Translations under genes and position numbers: made by a program
The notes under the pieces: model-generated
What the model was told of the DNA's origin: nothing
Databases searched by the model: none
Seen by the model: the letters and a program-made list of their open reading frames with translations, nothing else
Shown: in pieces, positions 10,327-22,031 of the stretch
Layout: the number at the start of each line of letters is the position of its first letter
How positions within the stretch are numbered: position 1 is the first letter of the stretch
Assembly (NCBI RefSeq): GCF_932294415.1
Contig: NC_065543.1
Span: 47,641,777 to 47,705,776, forward strand
Source of the DNA: Quercus robur
Lineage: Eukaryota; Streptophyta; Magnoliopsida; Fagales; Fagaceae
Direction of reading: 5' to 3'
Length of the DNA: 64,000 bases

Positions 10327-13300
10327 ATGGCTCCAAGCCTAAGCAAAAATGCCCCAGACGTAATGGGGCTCCTTGACAGCAATATAACCTTGTCCATAAC
10401 CCTAGAAGGATCAAACTTTCTAGCTAATGGCCACCCAGTCCTCACTGAAGTCCCTTTGAACATCATAGCCACACCATCACCCTTTACCACTTCAGACAAG
10501 ACCAAGAACACAGTTGGCTGCTTTGTTGGGTTTGATGCCGACGAGCCAAAGAGCCAGCATGTTGTTCCCATAGGCAAGCTCAAGAACATAAGGTTCATGA
10601 GTATATTCAGGTTCAAAGTCTGGTGGACTACCCACTGGATTGGAAGCAATGGCAAAGATATAGAGAATGAAACCCAGATGGTGATTTTAGACAAGAATGA
10701 CTTGGGGCGCCCCTATGTTCTCTTACTTCCACTCATTGAAGGTCCATTCAGAGCTTGTCTCCAACATGGTGTCGATGACTATGTGGAAATGTGTGTGGAG
10801 AGTGGGTCCACAAGTGTATGTGGGTCCAGCTTCAAAAGCTCTTTGTACATGCATGTAGGTGATGATCCATTTGGTCTTGTTAAGGAGGCTATGAAGGTTA
10901 TTAGGTTCCATCTGGGGACCTTTAAGCTTCTTGAAGAGAAAAACCCACCAGGTATAGTAGACAAATTTGGTTGGTGTACATGGGATGCGTTTTATCTTAA
11001 GGTGCACCCCAACGGGGTTTATGATGGGGTCAAGGGCTTAGTGGAAGGTGGGTGCCCACCAGGCATGGTCTTGATTGATGATGGATGGCAATCAATTTCA
11101 CATGATGAGGACCCCATCACTGATCAAGATTGCATGAATCGAACGGCTGCAGGTGAACAAATGCCATGTAGGCTAGTAAAATATGATGAAAATTATAAAT
11201 TTAGGGACTATCAAAGTCCTAAGGTCCCTAAAAATAAAGGGATGGGTGGGTTTATTAGAGAACTTAAAGATGAGTTTAGTAGCATAGAACATGTGTATGT
11301 TTGGCATGCACTTTGTGGATATTGGGGTGGGGTTAGACCCAATGTTAAGGGCATGCCTGAGTGTAAGGTCATTACTCCTAAGTTGTCACAGGGATTGCAG
11401 ATGACAATGGAAGATTTGGCTGTGGACAAGATTGTGAACAATGGAGTTGGGTTGGTACCACCGGAGCTAGTCCACAAGATGTATGAGGGGCTTCACTCTC
11501 ATCTTGCGTCAGTGGGAATTGATGGTGTGAAAGTTGATGTCATTCACGTAAGTTCTGGAAACCCTTTTTTATCCTCAGAAATTGTTTACTTCTTTCTATG
11601 CATAAACTGTTTAATTTGAGTATGGCATGGTTTAGGACTCGCGTACTTCGGCGTGGCTTTGGACTCACGTACTTAGCTTAATAGTTCCTGTAAAATTCTA
11701 TAATTTTTGCTACTTTCATATGTATCCACAAGTTTTGAAAAGAATATGATTACGTACTAAGTAAAAATACAATTATTATATATATAAAAAATGATAGGAA
11801 TCCTTACTAACTATTTGACACAATTAAAAAAGAAATGATGGTTGATACTTGATAATATATATCTATATATATCTATATATATATATATATATATGCATCC
11901 ACATCCAATCAAAAAAATTTGAATTAGAAAAAAAAATAATATGAAATATATATATATATATATATTTATTTATTTAAAAATAAGAAAGCACAAACCTGTA
12001 CTAGAGCAGGAAATTATATTAAAATCAAAATAGAAGAATATAAATAAATGATAATCTTGCTTGTAGTCCCTTAGATGTGTGACACATACTCTTTGTTTAT
12101 TATTTGTAAAAGAAGGAGAACCCAAATATACAATTGCGATTGTAACTGCAATTGCAGGGGATAAAGCCAGAAATCTTTTGTCATTGCAACTCTATCCTTT
12201 TATTGGCACGTGTCCTCTACTAGTATCAACAGGTGAGTGTTAGGATCATCATTACCATATTCACATCATATAATTGTGTTATTTTTAACATGTATGTATC
12301 TATCATGGATTCTTGTGTCAAGAACTAGGTTTCATGAAAAATTAGTTTATCATAATCATGTGATATCTTTTCTCTTCCATCTCACTTGCATTTGAATTGA
12401 ACGGATAATTAAATTGACAAACCAACTTGAAATTTTGGTTTTCTGATTGTTGTGGATGAGATGCATCAGAATTTCTTATCAATTCTATTATAATAAATCA
12501 AGGAAAGATATATCAAACAATCAAATTGTATTTTCCTTTATTTTTATTTTTTATTTTTTTATTTTTTGGAAGAGTAAAACTTTTATTGTGAAAGGGAATT
12601 ATATATTGGGGCTGATTGTATTGAATTAATGAATAGCCACATTGTTCTAAGTTAAAAAGAGATAATCATGTAAGAGAAAAAAGAGGGAAAGATGGCCCTG
12701 ATATGGTTGCAGGGCTCAGCTATTTAATAAACAGGCCCATATGAGTTGGGCTACTTGGGCTGATCTTGTGTTATTTTATATTATTATGCCTGGGCCTATG
12801 GAATTGGTGAATTTGTTCAGGGGAAAAAAATACAAACCAACAAACAAAAATAACGTTTGATCTTGGGTGAACATTTGACGTTTGCAGTTGCTTGAGATGT
12901 TATCTGAGGAATATGGTGGCAGAGTTGAGCTAGCCAAAGCTTATTACAAGGCCTTGACTGCTTCTGTGAAGAAACACTTCAAAGGGAATGGTGTCATTGC
13001 TAGCATGGAACACTGCAATGACTTCATGTTCCTTGGAACAGAAGCCATAACACTTGGACGAGTTGGTATGTAAAATTTAACTTAAATGTCTTTGGATATA
13101 CTAATAAGAGAATCCAAGCGTTAAACTTTCTGTTTGTGATGCATATAGGAGATGATTTTTGGTGCACTGACCCGTCGGGGGATCCAAATGGTACATTTTG
13201 GCTACAAGGGTGTCACATGGTACATTGTGCCTATAATAGCTTGTGGATGGGAAATTTTATACATCCAGATTGGGACATGTTCCAATCCACTCATCCTTGT

Positions 13301-14524
13301 GCTGAATTCCATGCTGCATCTCGAGCGATTTCTGGTGGACCAATTTATGTAAGTGACTCTGTTGGAAAACACAACTTTAAGTTACTCAAAAGCCTAGTGT
13401 TGCCAGATGGGTCTATTCTGCGATGCCAATACTATGCACTTCCTACTAGAGATTGCCTATTTGAAGACCCCTTACATGATGGGAAAACAATGCTCAAGAT
13501 TTGGAACCTTAACAAAGTAAGACATTAATATTTACAAGTTCAAGCAAGTTTGATAGTAGCATACCTAAAAGTATATCTTTAAAGCATAATATAATACAAT
13601 TTAGATTAGATTGCATGTTTAGTTCTCAATTTTGAAATTTGTTTCAAAATTATACTTTAAAATGTTTTACTTTAATTCATATTCTTTCAAAATTGTTTTA
13701 AAATGTCATTATCGTTATCTAATGAATGGAAGATTTTGACGTGCATGGCAAACGAAACTCATGTCGTTTTATCAAAGTAATCTTGGTTTCTTGAATTTCA
13801 TTTCTTATGGCAACATTTTTCATTCATTGAACGATAGTAAGAACCTTTTTGGAACATTTTAAAGTACAAAGAAATTCTGAGAGACCAAATATGCAATTCA
13901 ACATACGATTTATATACAGTAATGTTAATATAATGTTTTGTTATTTAAAATTTGTCACAGTACTCGGGAGTTTTAGGACTTTTCAACTGTCAAGGAGGGG
14001 GGTGGTGCCCTCAATCCAGGCGAAACAAGAGTGCCTCACAATTTTCACACTTAGTGACCTGTGATACTAGTCCTAAAGATATTGAATGGAACAATGGAAA
14101 GCACCCCATTTCCACAAAAGGGGTGGATATATTTGCAGTCTATATGCTCCAAGAAAAGAAGCTGAAGTTGTTGAAGTCATCAGAGACATTGGAGATTTCA
14201 CTTAAGCCATTTTGTTTTGAGCTTCTTATTGTTTCTCCAGTGACAGTCTTGCCCAAACAAATAATCCAATTTGCTCCAATTGGATTAGTCAACATGCTGA
14301 ACTGTGGTGGTGCAATTCAGTTAGTTGAATTTGATGATGATGAGAATTTGGTAAGAGTTGGAGTGGGGGGAAGTGGAGAAATGAGAGTGTTTGCATCAGA
14401 GAAACCTATGAGTTGCAAGATTGATGGAGTAGGTGTGGAATTTAGTTATGAAGATAAGATGGTCACAGTGCAAGTTCCCTGGCCTAATTCCTCAAGATCA
14501 TCCCTTGTTGAGTACTCATTTTGA
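10327..14524 (+). CDS. RFS5: Raffinose synthase (galactinol-sucrose galactosyltransferase), four exons, complete
   Basis: The enzyme transfers galactose from galactinol to sucrose to make raffinose, normally a cytosolic step of osmoprotectant and transport-sugar synthesis. Exons are 10327-11547, 12888-13065, 13149-13516 and 13961-14524; all introns are GT-AG and phases agree, giving 776 aa (Arabidopsis RS5/SIP1 is about 780). It is a GH36-family protein. Visible blocks are IGKLKNIRFMSIFRFKVWWT near residue 80, VLIDDGWQS (D251, D252), candidate nucleophile D404 in KVDVIH at the exon 1 end, DDFWCTDPSGDPNG (acid/base region, D468-D474) and FNCQGGGWC in exon 4. It lacks the extra N-terminal block of stachyose synthase. 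The start is the first ATG, with context TTCCCATGG. Intron 1 (1.34 kb) is AT-microsatellite rich. A decayed copy of the last part lies at 57743-59040. Confidence 0.96.
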
Positions 14525-15636
14525 GTTCATGGTGCAATCGCTGGAGTTCAACATTGAAAGCGTGGTTAAATTTACTGCTAACTTTTTTCCCCACTTTCTC
14601 TAGAAAGAGCAAGTGCTTTTGTTGATTTTCAATGACCTTCAAACTTATGAAAATAACGTTTTCCCTGCAAGTCATATTATCATTACAATTGTTTGCTAAT
14701 ATGCTTGGAGACTAGGATAAGATGCCATAAGGGGACACGTGTTTGATGTTATAGGACTGTGTAGCAACATGGCCTAAAAAATTTGGATTGTATCTTGTAA
14801 CTTGTTCATGTCTCCACACTTTCAAATATGTTTAGCTTGCTAGTGTGACTCTCTATACTCTGGAAAAAACTTAATTATGAACTGTTTTTAAACTTCAAAT
14901 GTTATAATGCAGTTTCTTTCTGTGCCACAAAGGTTGCTAAAATCGGTTATGGTTGTGCATGTCCTACTACAGAAATAATTTGCTACTTTTTAAAAACTCA
15001 TAGTAAATTAAATATGCACTTTATCTAAATATATTAATGTTTAATTTTTTTTTTCTTTATGAATCATCATGTTTTAATTTGCTACTTTTGAATTAATAAA
15101 TATATGTTAGGCCATTTAAAAAAAGAAAAAAAAAAGATTTTTTTTTTCACTTAAAAAACAGAAAGTTAAAAATTGCAATTTTTTAATCATAAAAGGTTGC
15201 AATTGGCAATTTGGGAAAGTAGATCACAGTTCACAGATTCCTAGTGGCAAGACATAGCGATTGATTCCCAATCCTTCAGTTAGAGTCTCTTATTATAGCT
15301 CCCCCCGTAAGCCTCTGTTTGGAATTTGGGAAAATTAAGAGGAAAAAAATACACAATCATGAGATCGTCGGAGTTCATGGACAAGCAAATCGCCGAATTG
15401 TCTTGATCTCATTCCCAAGATTTCTCCCTATTCTCAAACCATGTCATGGAGGGTAGAAAGTTTTAAGATACCAAACCATGTCTAAATAGGTCAGTAACAA
15501 ATAAGAACCTACTAACTTGCCTGCAAGGTCATTAACAAACAACCCCAACAAACCCAAGTACAGAGTTGAATCTCCAACCTAATCGAAATTTGAACGTAAA
15601 AGGGCGCAAGCCCGCAAGGGACCCTACAAAAAAGTT

Positions 15637-15680
<44 letters not shown>

Positions 15681-17513
15681 CACAACCATGTACATAGACT
15701 TTAAAGAATCACATATTACAAAATCTATATTATAGCAAAACACAAATATCAAAACAAAATTCAATTACCTTTCTAAGTCACTAAGTCCTTCATTTTTGAA
15801 GTTTATGGAGACACTTTCACATTAATTTAAAGGAACTTAGTATTTTAACTAAAGAATTTTGAAACTAATAAACTATTATACCCATCATCTTTAATAGCAT
15901 GCTAAGAGTGTTGGACAAAGATATCTCAAGACCATTCCAAGAGATTAGAAGATGCTTCAAAATATGAGAATTTAAATCTTTTTTTATAAAACTCCAATTT
16001 ATACTCCATCACACAAAAAACCAAAAAAAATGATCAAATTGCATTGTTTTTAGCTAAAATAGCTTGAGAAACACAAAGACTTGCACTATACTAGTATAAT
16101 TAATCAACATATCTATTGGGGAAGCCTATATTAGAGTTGATTTTCAATAATTAACATACACATAGAATTTTCAAAATCAGCATCAAACTCTTAGATAAAA
16201 TACTGGAAAACAAAAGCTAACAAACACAGCATCAAAAAAAAACCCTCATAAATCCAACCCATACTTAAATTGATACTATTGTTATACCACACCATTAACA
16301 CTTAGAAACTCCTTTTTAAGCATTTCTTTAATATAATATGTTCAAACCTTTTACATTCAACCCATACTTCAGATTCGAAAGGACATGTTTGTAATTTCAA
16401 AGTACCTAAACCCTAGCCCCAAATTATACCAATGGTGAGGAAGAGAAGTATCTATGGATGGAGAGAGAGAAAACGAGAGAGATGTTTGGAGAGTTCTGCT
16501 ATGTAATTTCCATAATTTCTTGGGAAACAAACAGAGAGAGATAGACATGTAATCGAAAAATTATGCAGTGGAGAGGGCTGCATCTGTCAACGGCTAGCTC
16601 ATCGTCGGAGATGAGATTACCGACCACCGTGAATCAGCCCATCAAAGATGAGATGAGCCAAAATGAGTTTTCCTTTGAAAATTTTGGGATATCTTTTATC
16701 AAGGGTTGTCATAGGTTGCGTTGAAAAATGTTTAAATTTGGAGGCAAAACTATCGTTGGATTGTTAAAACTAGCCCGCTAGCTAGATTTTAATGACTTGT
16801 TTCTATGGTTGTATAGGTTTATTTCGAGAATTTTATTGACCCTCAAAATAAAGCTAGTCAACCATACACTCCAGTTTTTAGTGATGGTTTCGCACTTTTT
16901 AGTGAACCCCTTTGAAAAAAGTGGGTTGAAATAAGTCAAGTTTGTTGTGGTGTACATCCAAAGCCAATTAAATTCCTAATCGTTAGTAGGAAAATGAGGC
17001 AATTACATTCCTAACATGGGGGTTAGCTTCCATTGTTCCTTAATCACTTTAGGACTCTTAATTGGAGCCTAAATTATAAAATACTCTCAGAATATCATAA
17101 ATTATATACTATTTCCTCTCACATTAAAGTGAGTCCACTAATTAAATTTATGGTAGGACCTACAATTTATGTAAAAGGGAGAGTATGCATTTATGGTATT
17201 ACAGAAATATTCAATAATTTTTCAAAAAACATAATATTAGTGTAAATATGAAATTTAATTGGTAATAAAACTAATTTGATATTCAAGCTGCAGTGTATTT
17301 TTGTGCTCATGCATGAACGTGAAAGGGTGGGTGGGGCTTTTTTTTTTTTTTTTTTTTTTGGAAGCTAGATAGTTGACATGACTGTATCTGTATGCGTGAC
17401 ATTGCCTGGTGAAAGGTTTTAAAGTTTCTAAGTTTGTATTGAATGCTATCATTGGGTAAGCTATGTAGCAATGCTTTTCTTTTTTGAGTGTTGGCCTTAG
17501 ATCAATATATGTT
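14525..17513. other. 3' UTR of raffinose synthase, then intergenic
   Basis: 14525 to about 15040 is 3' flank of the gene, also present in the copy at 58744-59040. A poly-T run occupies about 15640-15680. At 15359 a short coding-like start (MRSSEFMDKQ) runs into TGA after 15 codons, possibly an exon relic, but I do not recognise it. A (GA)-rich stretch lies near 16460-16560. No other gene seen. Confidence 0.5.
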
Positions 17514-17935
17514 TAGTGCTAGTTTTGAAAAATTTTAAATCGATAGTAATGATGTTTACCTTAAACATTTTCTATATCTGAAATGAGATAAAAGGTGTTG
17601 GGCAATATCAGCCCGATTAAAAAGATATGTATTAAGTTGGTGCACAGTATTTCCACCGTAATGTTATCACATGCAGTAGTGGAAAAATTAAAAAAAAAAA
17701 AAAAAACTTCAATAAATTAATCTCATTATGCACTTTGGGTGTGATGGTCACACCACAAGTATAAGTTATTGTGAGGTGGGGATTTAAGTTTAGGTTAACT
17801 ATTTTAATTTGAATCTATCAGTGAAATTACTTTTTTGCCCACAATCTCTTAGTGTTAGGATTTGCTTTTTTGCCCACAATGACACAATCCTAAAACTTAT
17901 TAGAATTTGTTGTGAAAGTGTGGTCAAAATCTTCA
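17513..17935 (+). repeat. Left member of a direct-repeat pair flanking the Helitron-like region
   Basis: Shares ordered blocks with 21380-21690: GTGCTAGTTTTGAAAAATTT, ATCGATAGTAATGATGTTT, TAATGTTATCACA, CAATAAATTAATCT, GGTGTGATGGTCACAC, AGTTTAGGTTAACTATTTTA, 'attacttttttgcccacaat' and AACTTATTAGAATTTGTT. It has no coding content and the ends lack TG/CA, so it does not look like an LTR. Confidence 0.7.
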
Positions 17936-18247
17936 CTAATGATTCTAATTTAAATTTACTAGTCGCTAACCCGTGCAATGCACGGGATTGTTTTAAATCA
18001 AATGTCAACATGTTTAATTAGGTTTAAACATTTCTCAAATTTCAATTATTAAAAGTTAAATTGGCTCTAATATAAGATGAAACATGTAATATTATGAAGT
18101 AATATTAAAAATGAGATAAATACAAATATTATGAAGTAATATATTACAATAATCATAATGTGCTCTTACATTTGGTCTAATAAGTATTACGAAAGAGCCA
18201 ATAACTAGAATAAATATACAATTGTGCTTACATCTTCAAGCTTTATC

Positions 18248-18315
18248 CAATGCTTTTCAAGAATGTATTTCCTCCCTTTCTTAGGCTCTTCTCTTTTCTC
18301 AACTTCTTCAAGCTA
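18248..18315 (-). pseudogene. Exon-like fragment within the Helitron-like region
   Basis: On the minus strand, between an acceptor-like TAG and a donor-like GTAAGC, the sequence reads in one frame as a charged peptide containing EEVEKREEPKKGRKYILEKH. This looks like a real coding exon (Lys/Glu-rich, WIKLED following) rather than random AT-rich DNA. I do not recognise the parent protein. Helitrons often carry captured exons in this orientation. Confidence 0.4.
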
Positions 18316-19578
18316 CTTAATTTTTCACCAAATTAGTATCAAGTATAACACCAAATTATACCAATTCATCAAAGATTTACAATGCAAAACCAAACACTCT
18401 TAATGTCAATAAATTTCATAATAACCCCACCCCAATTTATTCTACAATTTGACATCTAATTCTCTTTTAATAGCATCCAATGATTCACTGTATATTAATA
18501 ATTGATGAAAATTTTTAAATAATAATAATTTATATTAATACTTGTAAGCTCCTTCAACAAAATCACCAAGCAAGTCCAATTGCTTCCACTAACAGTACTT
18601 AATAGAGCCTATAAAACTGTATAGAAACACATAAAAGAACTAAATAGAATTTATAAGCCAACAAATAACAAAAAAAAAACAAAAAAAAAACTCTATCTCT
18701 GCCTTTCAACATAACCATCATAAAAGGATTGAAGAAAAAAGAATTAAAAGTAAACTACAATAGTAGGTAGTCAGTTGAATGAATTAAACCCTTAAAAAAG
18801 GTGTGTACACAACATGTATTCCTCCTCCTCCTCATTCATAAATGGATTTCTTTTATGTCCACATCCAATTAATTACATGACCCAGCCAACAACAAGAATT
18901 ATTTCTAATAGTAATGAATAGACAATCACTTTTAAGTGAATGCATTAACACCACTCACAATTTTACATGAAATTTATATCAATACCTGTAAGCTCCTTCA
19001 GCAAAACCTGACATTTATCAAAATTCATCATCTACCACTATAAATTGATGCAAGAAGGTCACTCCTAAAAATAAATGATTTCTAAACATCATAATATAAT
19101 GAAAATGATAAATGTAAGAGTCTATAGAATAACACATAGGAATGTAATGAAAACAATAGTGTGAACCGTGAATCAAATTTTAAAGTAAATTTACATATGG
19201 TTTATCATATTTGTGGTTTTCTTACTAAGTCTTAGTGATACCCATTGAAAAGCTTCAAACAGGGCCAAAAAAAAAAAAAAAAAACAAAAAAAAAAACCTT
19301 TTACAAACCTTTTCTTTTAAAGATATATAGATAATAGGTCATACAGTACCAATTGATTTGTGGTAAATTATGATGAAATAAGCTTCAAGACCCCAATATT
19401 TATAATTCACTTAAGTCAGAAAGTAAATTCCCAAAGTCATAATCTATTTATTCTAAAGACAACCACACAAAAATACATGTAAAACACTAACAGTTCTATA
19501 TAAACAAAATTAAAACTTAAAGAAATAAAAATTGAAAGAAGAAGATGAAGAATAAGAAATATTAGAAGAAATTCTTAC

Positions 19579-19670
19579 CCCAAATTCTCAGCTGCAAGTT
19601 CATGTTGTCTTTCCCACCATGCCTCTTGCTTTTGCACATCCTTTACCAAACTCACTCTAACTTGAAACAC
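19579..19670 (-). pseudogene. Second exon-like fragment within the Helitron-like region
   Basis: On the minus strand an acceptor-like CTTAG is followed by a 92-nt open segment encoding VKDVQKQEAWWERQHELAAE within a longer peptide, then GGGGTAAGAATT as donor. The Trp/Gln/Glu-rich composition is protein-like. Parent gene not recognised. With the fragment at 18248-18315 it may come from one captured gene, although the phases of the two pieces do not join directly, so an exon is missing or lost. Confidence 0.4.
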
Positions 19671-21379
19671 CTAAGCAATCCCTACCAAAATGAAAATATC
19701 ACCCGTTGAAAAGCCATAAAAGAGTCAAACTTTACACGTATAAATAGAGAAAAAAAAACAAACTTTACACACATGCACATATACATGGAGAAAGACAGAG
19801 ACCTTGCAGGTAGTGTAGATATCAATGGCTTAAATTGAAAATTGAAAAGGGCTGTACAAAGGTCTGAAATAGGTGGACAACCTAGATGCTTTGGTTGGGA
19901 TATTGAACAGAATAACCGCTACAGTGGGAAGAATCAGCAAAAAAACATCAAGGTATAAGACTCATCATATTCTAATAATTACGAAAATCCTTGTAGTAAG
20001 CAAAACAAATATCATGTTGTATTGGCATGAAAAAAATAAATAAATAAATAATCCAAACGAAAACAGAGGATTTCCATAAAATAAACATAAAAAATTTCCA
20101 AGCTATTTTTTTTTTATTTTGACTTCACTCAGACAATTGTCGAGCACATCGGGTGATGCTATGATAGGGTTGGCCTATCTTCAAAAATCTTTTGTCTCAA
20201 TGAGTCTTATGTAAAGGTCTAGAATTTTGAAGAAAGGACACCATGCAATTCAGCTTGATCCAAAATCTACCAACTAAAAAGGGCAATTGATGATATAAAC
20301 TATACAATATTTTTAAATAACAAATCACAACACATATAGGAACATAAAAATTCAATGCGTCCAATAATTTGAATTATTTAAACCCTCTATATCTAAACCC
20401 ATCAATCTATGAATTCAATTATAATTCCCCCATGATCCAATTATGAAAATAATAATAATAGCAAAGTAATGTAAATCCAGAACCAATAACCAAAAATTAA
20501 AGAAAGAATCTTCCACCTCTAGAGGAAGAAGCCCAAGTTTGAAAACCCACTAAAGCAGAAGAAACCATAGCCCTAAAGTAAATACAATTAAATTTTTGTT
20601 TGGAAAACCCTTTTTAAGGCTGGCGAACTAAAGGCCAATCATTCAGCCATAGCAACCCAAAACACCAAAAGTAAATAATAACTGGGCAGGACATTGGAGA
20701 AGAAGCTTAGGTCTACAACCAAACAAAGAATCAAACAAAACCCCTCAAAAAATCTATTTGGGTTTCTCATAAACGACCCTAAAGCCCAATCTTTATGACC
20801 AATCTTGAATCTACAACAATACTCCACGACTTATGGCGTCTTTGCTTAGATTGTGGTTTTTTAGGATTGTGAGAAACCAATCAGCAAAAGGAAAAAGTAG
20901 ACTTACAATTATGAACCAAAATTAAGAACCAAGGGAGTCATACACAGTAGCCATACCCTCTGCCACGGCTAGGACAGTGGTTTGTTTGGTGATGCCTTCT
21001 TTCTATCTCGGACCTGACAGTGTGGGGGTGGCTTCTTGGCAGGATTGATTTTCAGTGTTGGGTTTTAGGGAAGGAGAAAGTAGAGAATAGAGAAAAGAGA
21101 GGAACGGTAGAGCCTGGGTCTACGTTTTGGAGGAAGGATAAGGCAGAGCGTGGGTTAGGGTTTTCAAATATATATTTGTGTTTATCGGGTTTTAGAATAG
21201 GTTTTTTTTTTTTTTTTTTAATACTTGCTGTCGGAGAAAATTGTGGTAGGTTCATATGTTTAGGTTATATATATATATATATATATTTTTTTTTTTTTGA
21301 TTAATGAAATTACTTTTTTTACCCGTAATCCTTAGCTTATTAGGTCTCGCTTTTCTTTTGCCCACAATCCAAAATTGTT

Positions 21380-21690
21380 TAGTGCTAGTTTTGAAAAATT
21401 TAAATCGATAGTAATGATGTTTCCTTTGTAATGTTATCACACGGAGTACTCAAACAATTAAAAAAGAAAAAAAAAAAAAACAACTTTAATAAATTAATCT
21501 TATTGTGTAGTTTTGGTGTGATGATCACACTACAAGTATAAGTTTTTGTGAGGTGGAGACATAAGTTTAGGTTAACTATTTTAATTTGAATCGATCAATA
21601 AAATTACTTTTTTGCCCACAATCCTAAACCTATTAGTGTTAGGATTTGCTTTTTTGACCACAACCCTAAAACTTATTAGAATTTGTTACG
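21380..21690 (+). repeat. Right member of the direct-repeat pair
   Basis: Aligns in order with 17513-17935 (see that entry). A further partial unit at 21299-21380 repeats 'aatgaaattactttttt' and 'ttttgcccacaatcc'. The repeat ends at AGAATTTGTT, immediately before the promoter-like region of the next gene. Confidence 0.7.
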
Positions 21691-21728
21691 TACGGACAAT
21701 TGGACCCATACACTCATCGTCCCACCAC

Positions 21729-21738
21729 TATATATAAA
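21729..21738 (+). promoter_or_regulatory. TATA box of the unrecognised gene
   Basis: TATATATAAA preceded by CCACCAC and followed after about 30 bp by a leader with CT-rich sequence (ATCTCTTCTCTCTAAAC). A donor (CAAAG|GTATTG) follows at 21805/21806, consistent with a short non-coding first exon. Confidence 0.5.
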
Positions 21739-22031
21739 CCCATAGTCCCATACATTCAACAATCATCTCTTCTCTCTAAACTCGAAGTAACACTGCCATT
21801 CAAAGGTATTGTTTGTTTTTTTTTTTTTTTCCTTTTCTTCGCGCGCTCTCTCTTTCTGTGTGTGCTTTTTTTTTTTTTTTTTGGATCAAATCTCTCTCTC
21901 CGTGTTTTTGTTTTGAGTCAAACTGACTTGCGTACTTAACTCTATGTAGTAGTACGTAGTAGAAGAACATTGATTGACAGCACCAAAGCAAATTTGAGGA
22001 ACTACTTTAAGAGATTACAATAGTTTTGAGT

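Larger units (their letters stand above)
17959..21299 (-). mobile_element. Helitron-like element (3' end clear, 5' end approximate)
   Basis: On the minus strand the element ends with an 8-bp GC-rich hairpin (CCCGTGCA-A-TGCACGGG, plus 17970-17986), then TTAGCGACTAG, and the next base is T. Hairpin, about 11 nt, CTAG, T is the diagnostic Helitron 3' terminus. The 5' end should begin TC after an A. An A|TC junction exists near 21299 beside an (AT)n tract, but the sequence there is not characteristic, so this boundary is a guess. No RepHel ORF is present, so it is non-autonomous. Exon-like segments lie inside on the same strand. Confidence 0.55.

Noticed and set aside
10299..11477. Minus-strand frames opposite raffinose synthase exon 1
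   Set aside because: Antisense shadows of a strongly conserved coding exon.
17513..21690. Direct repeats read as LTRs of a retrotransposon
   Set aside because: No TG/CA ends, no primer-binding site or polypurine tract, no gag-pol, and the interior has a Helitron 3' terminus.
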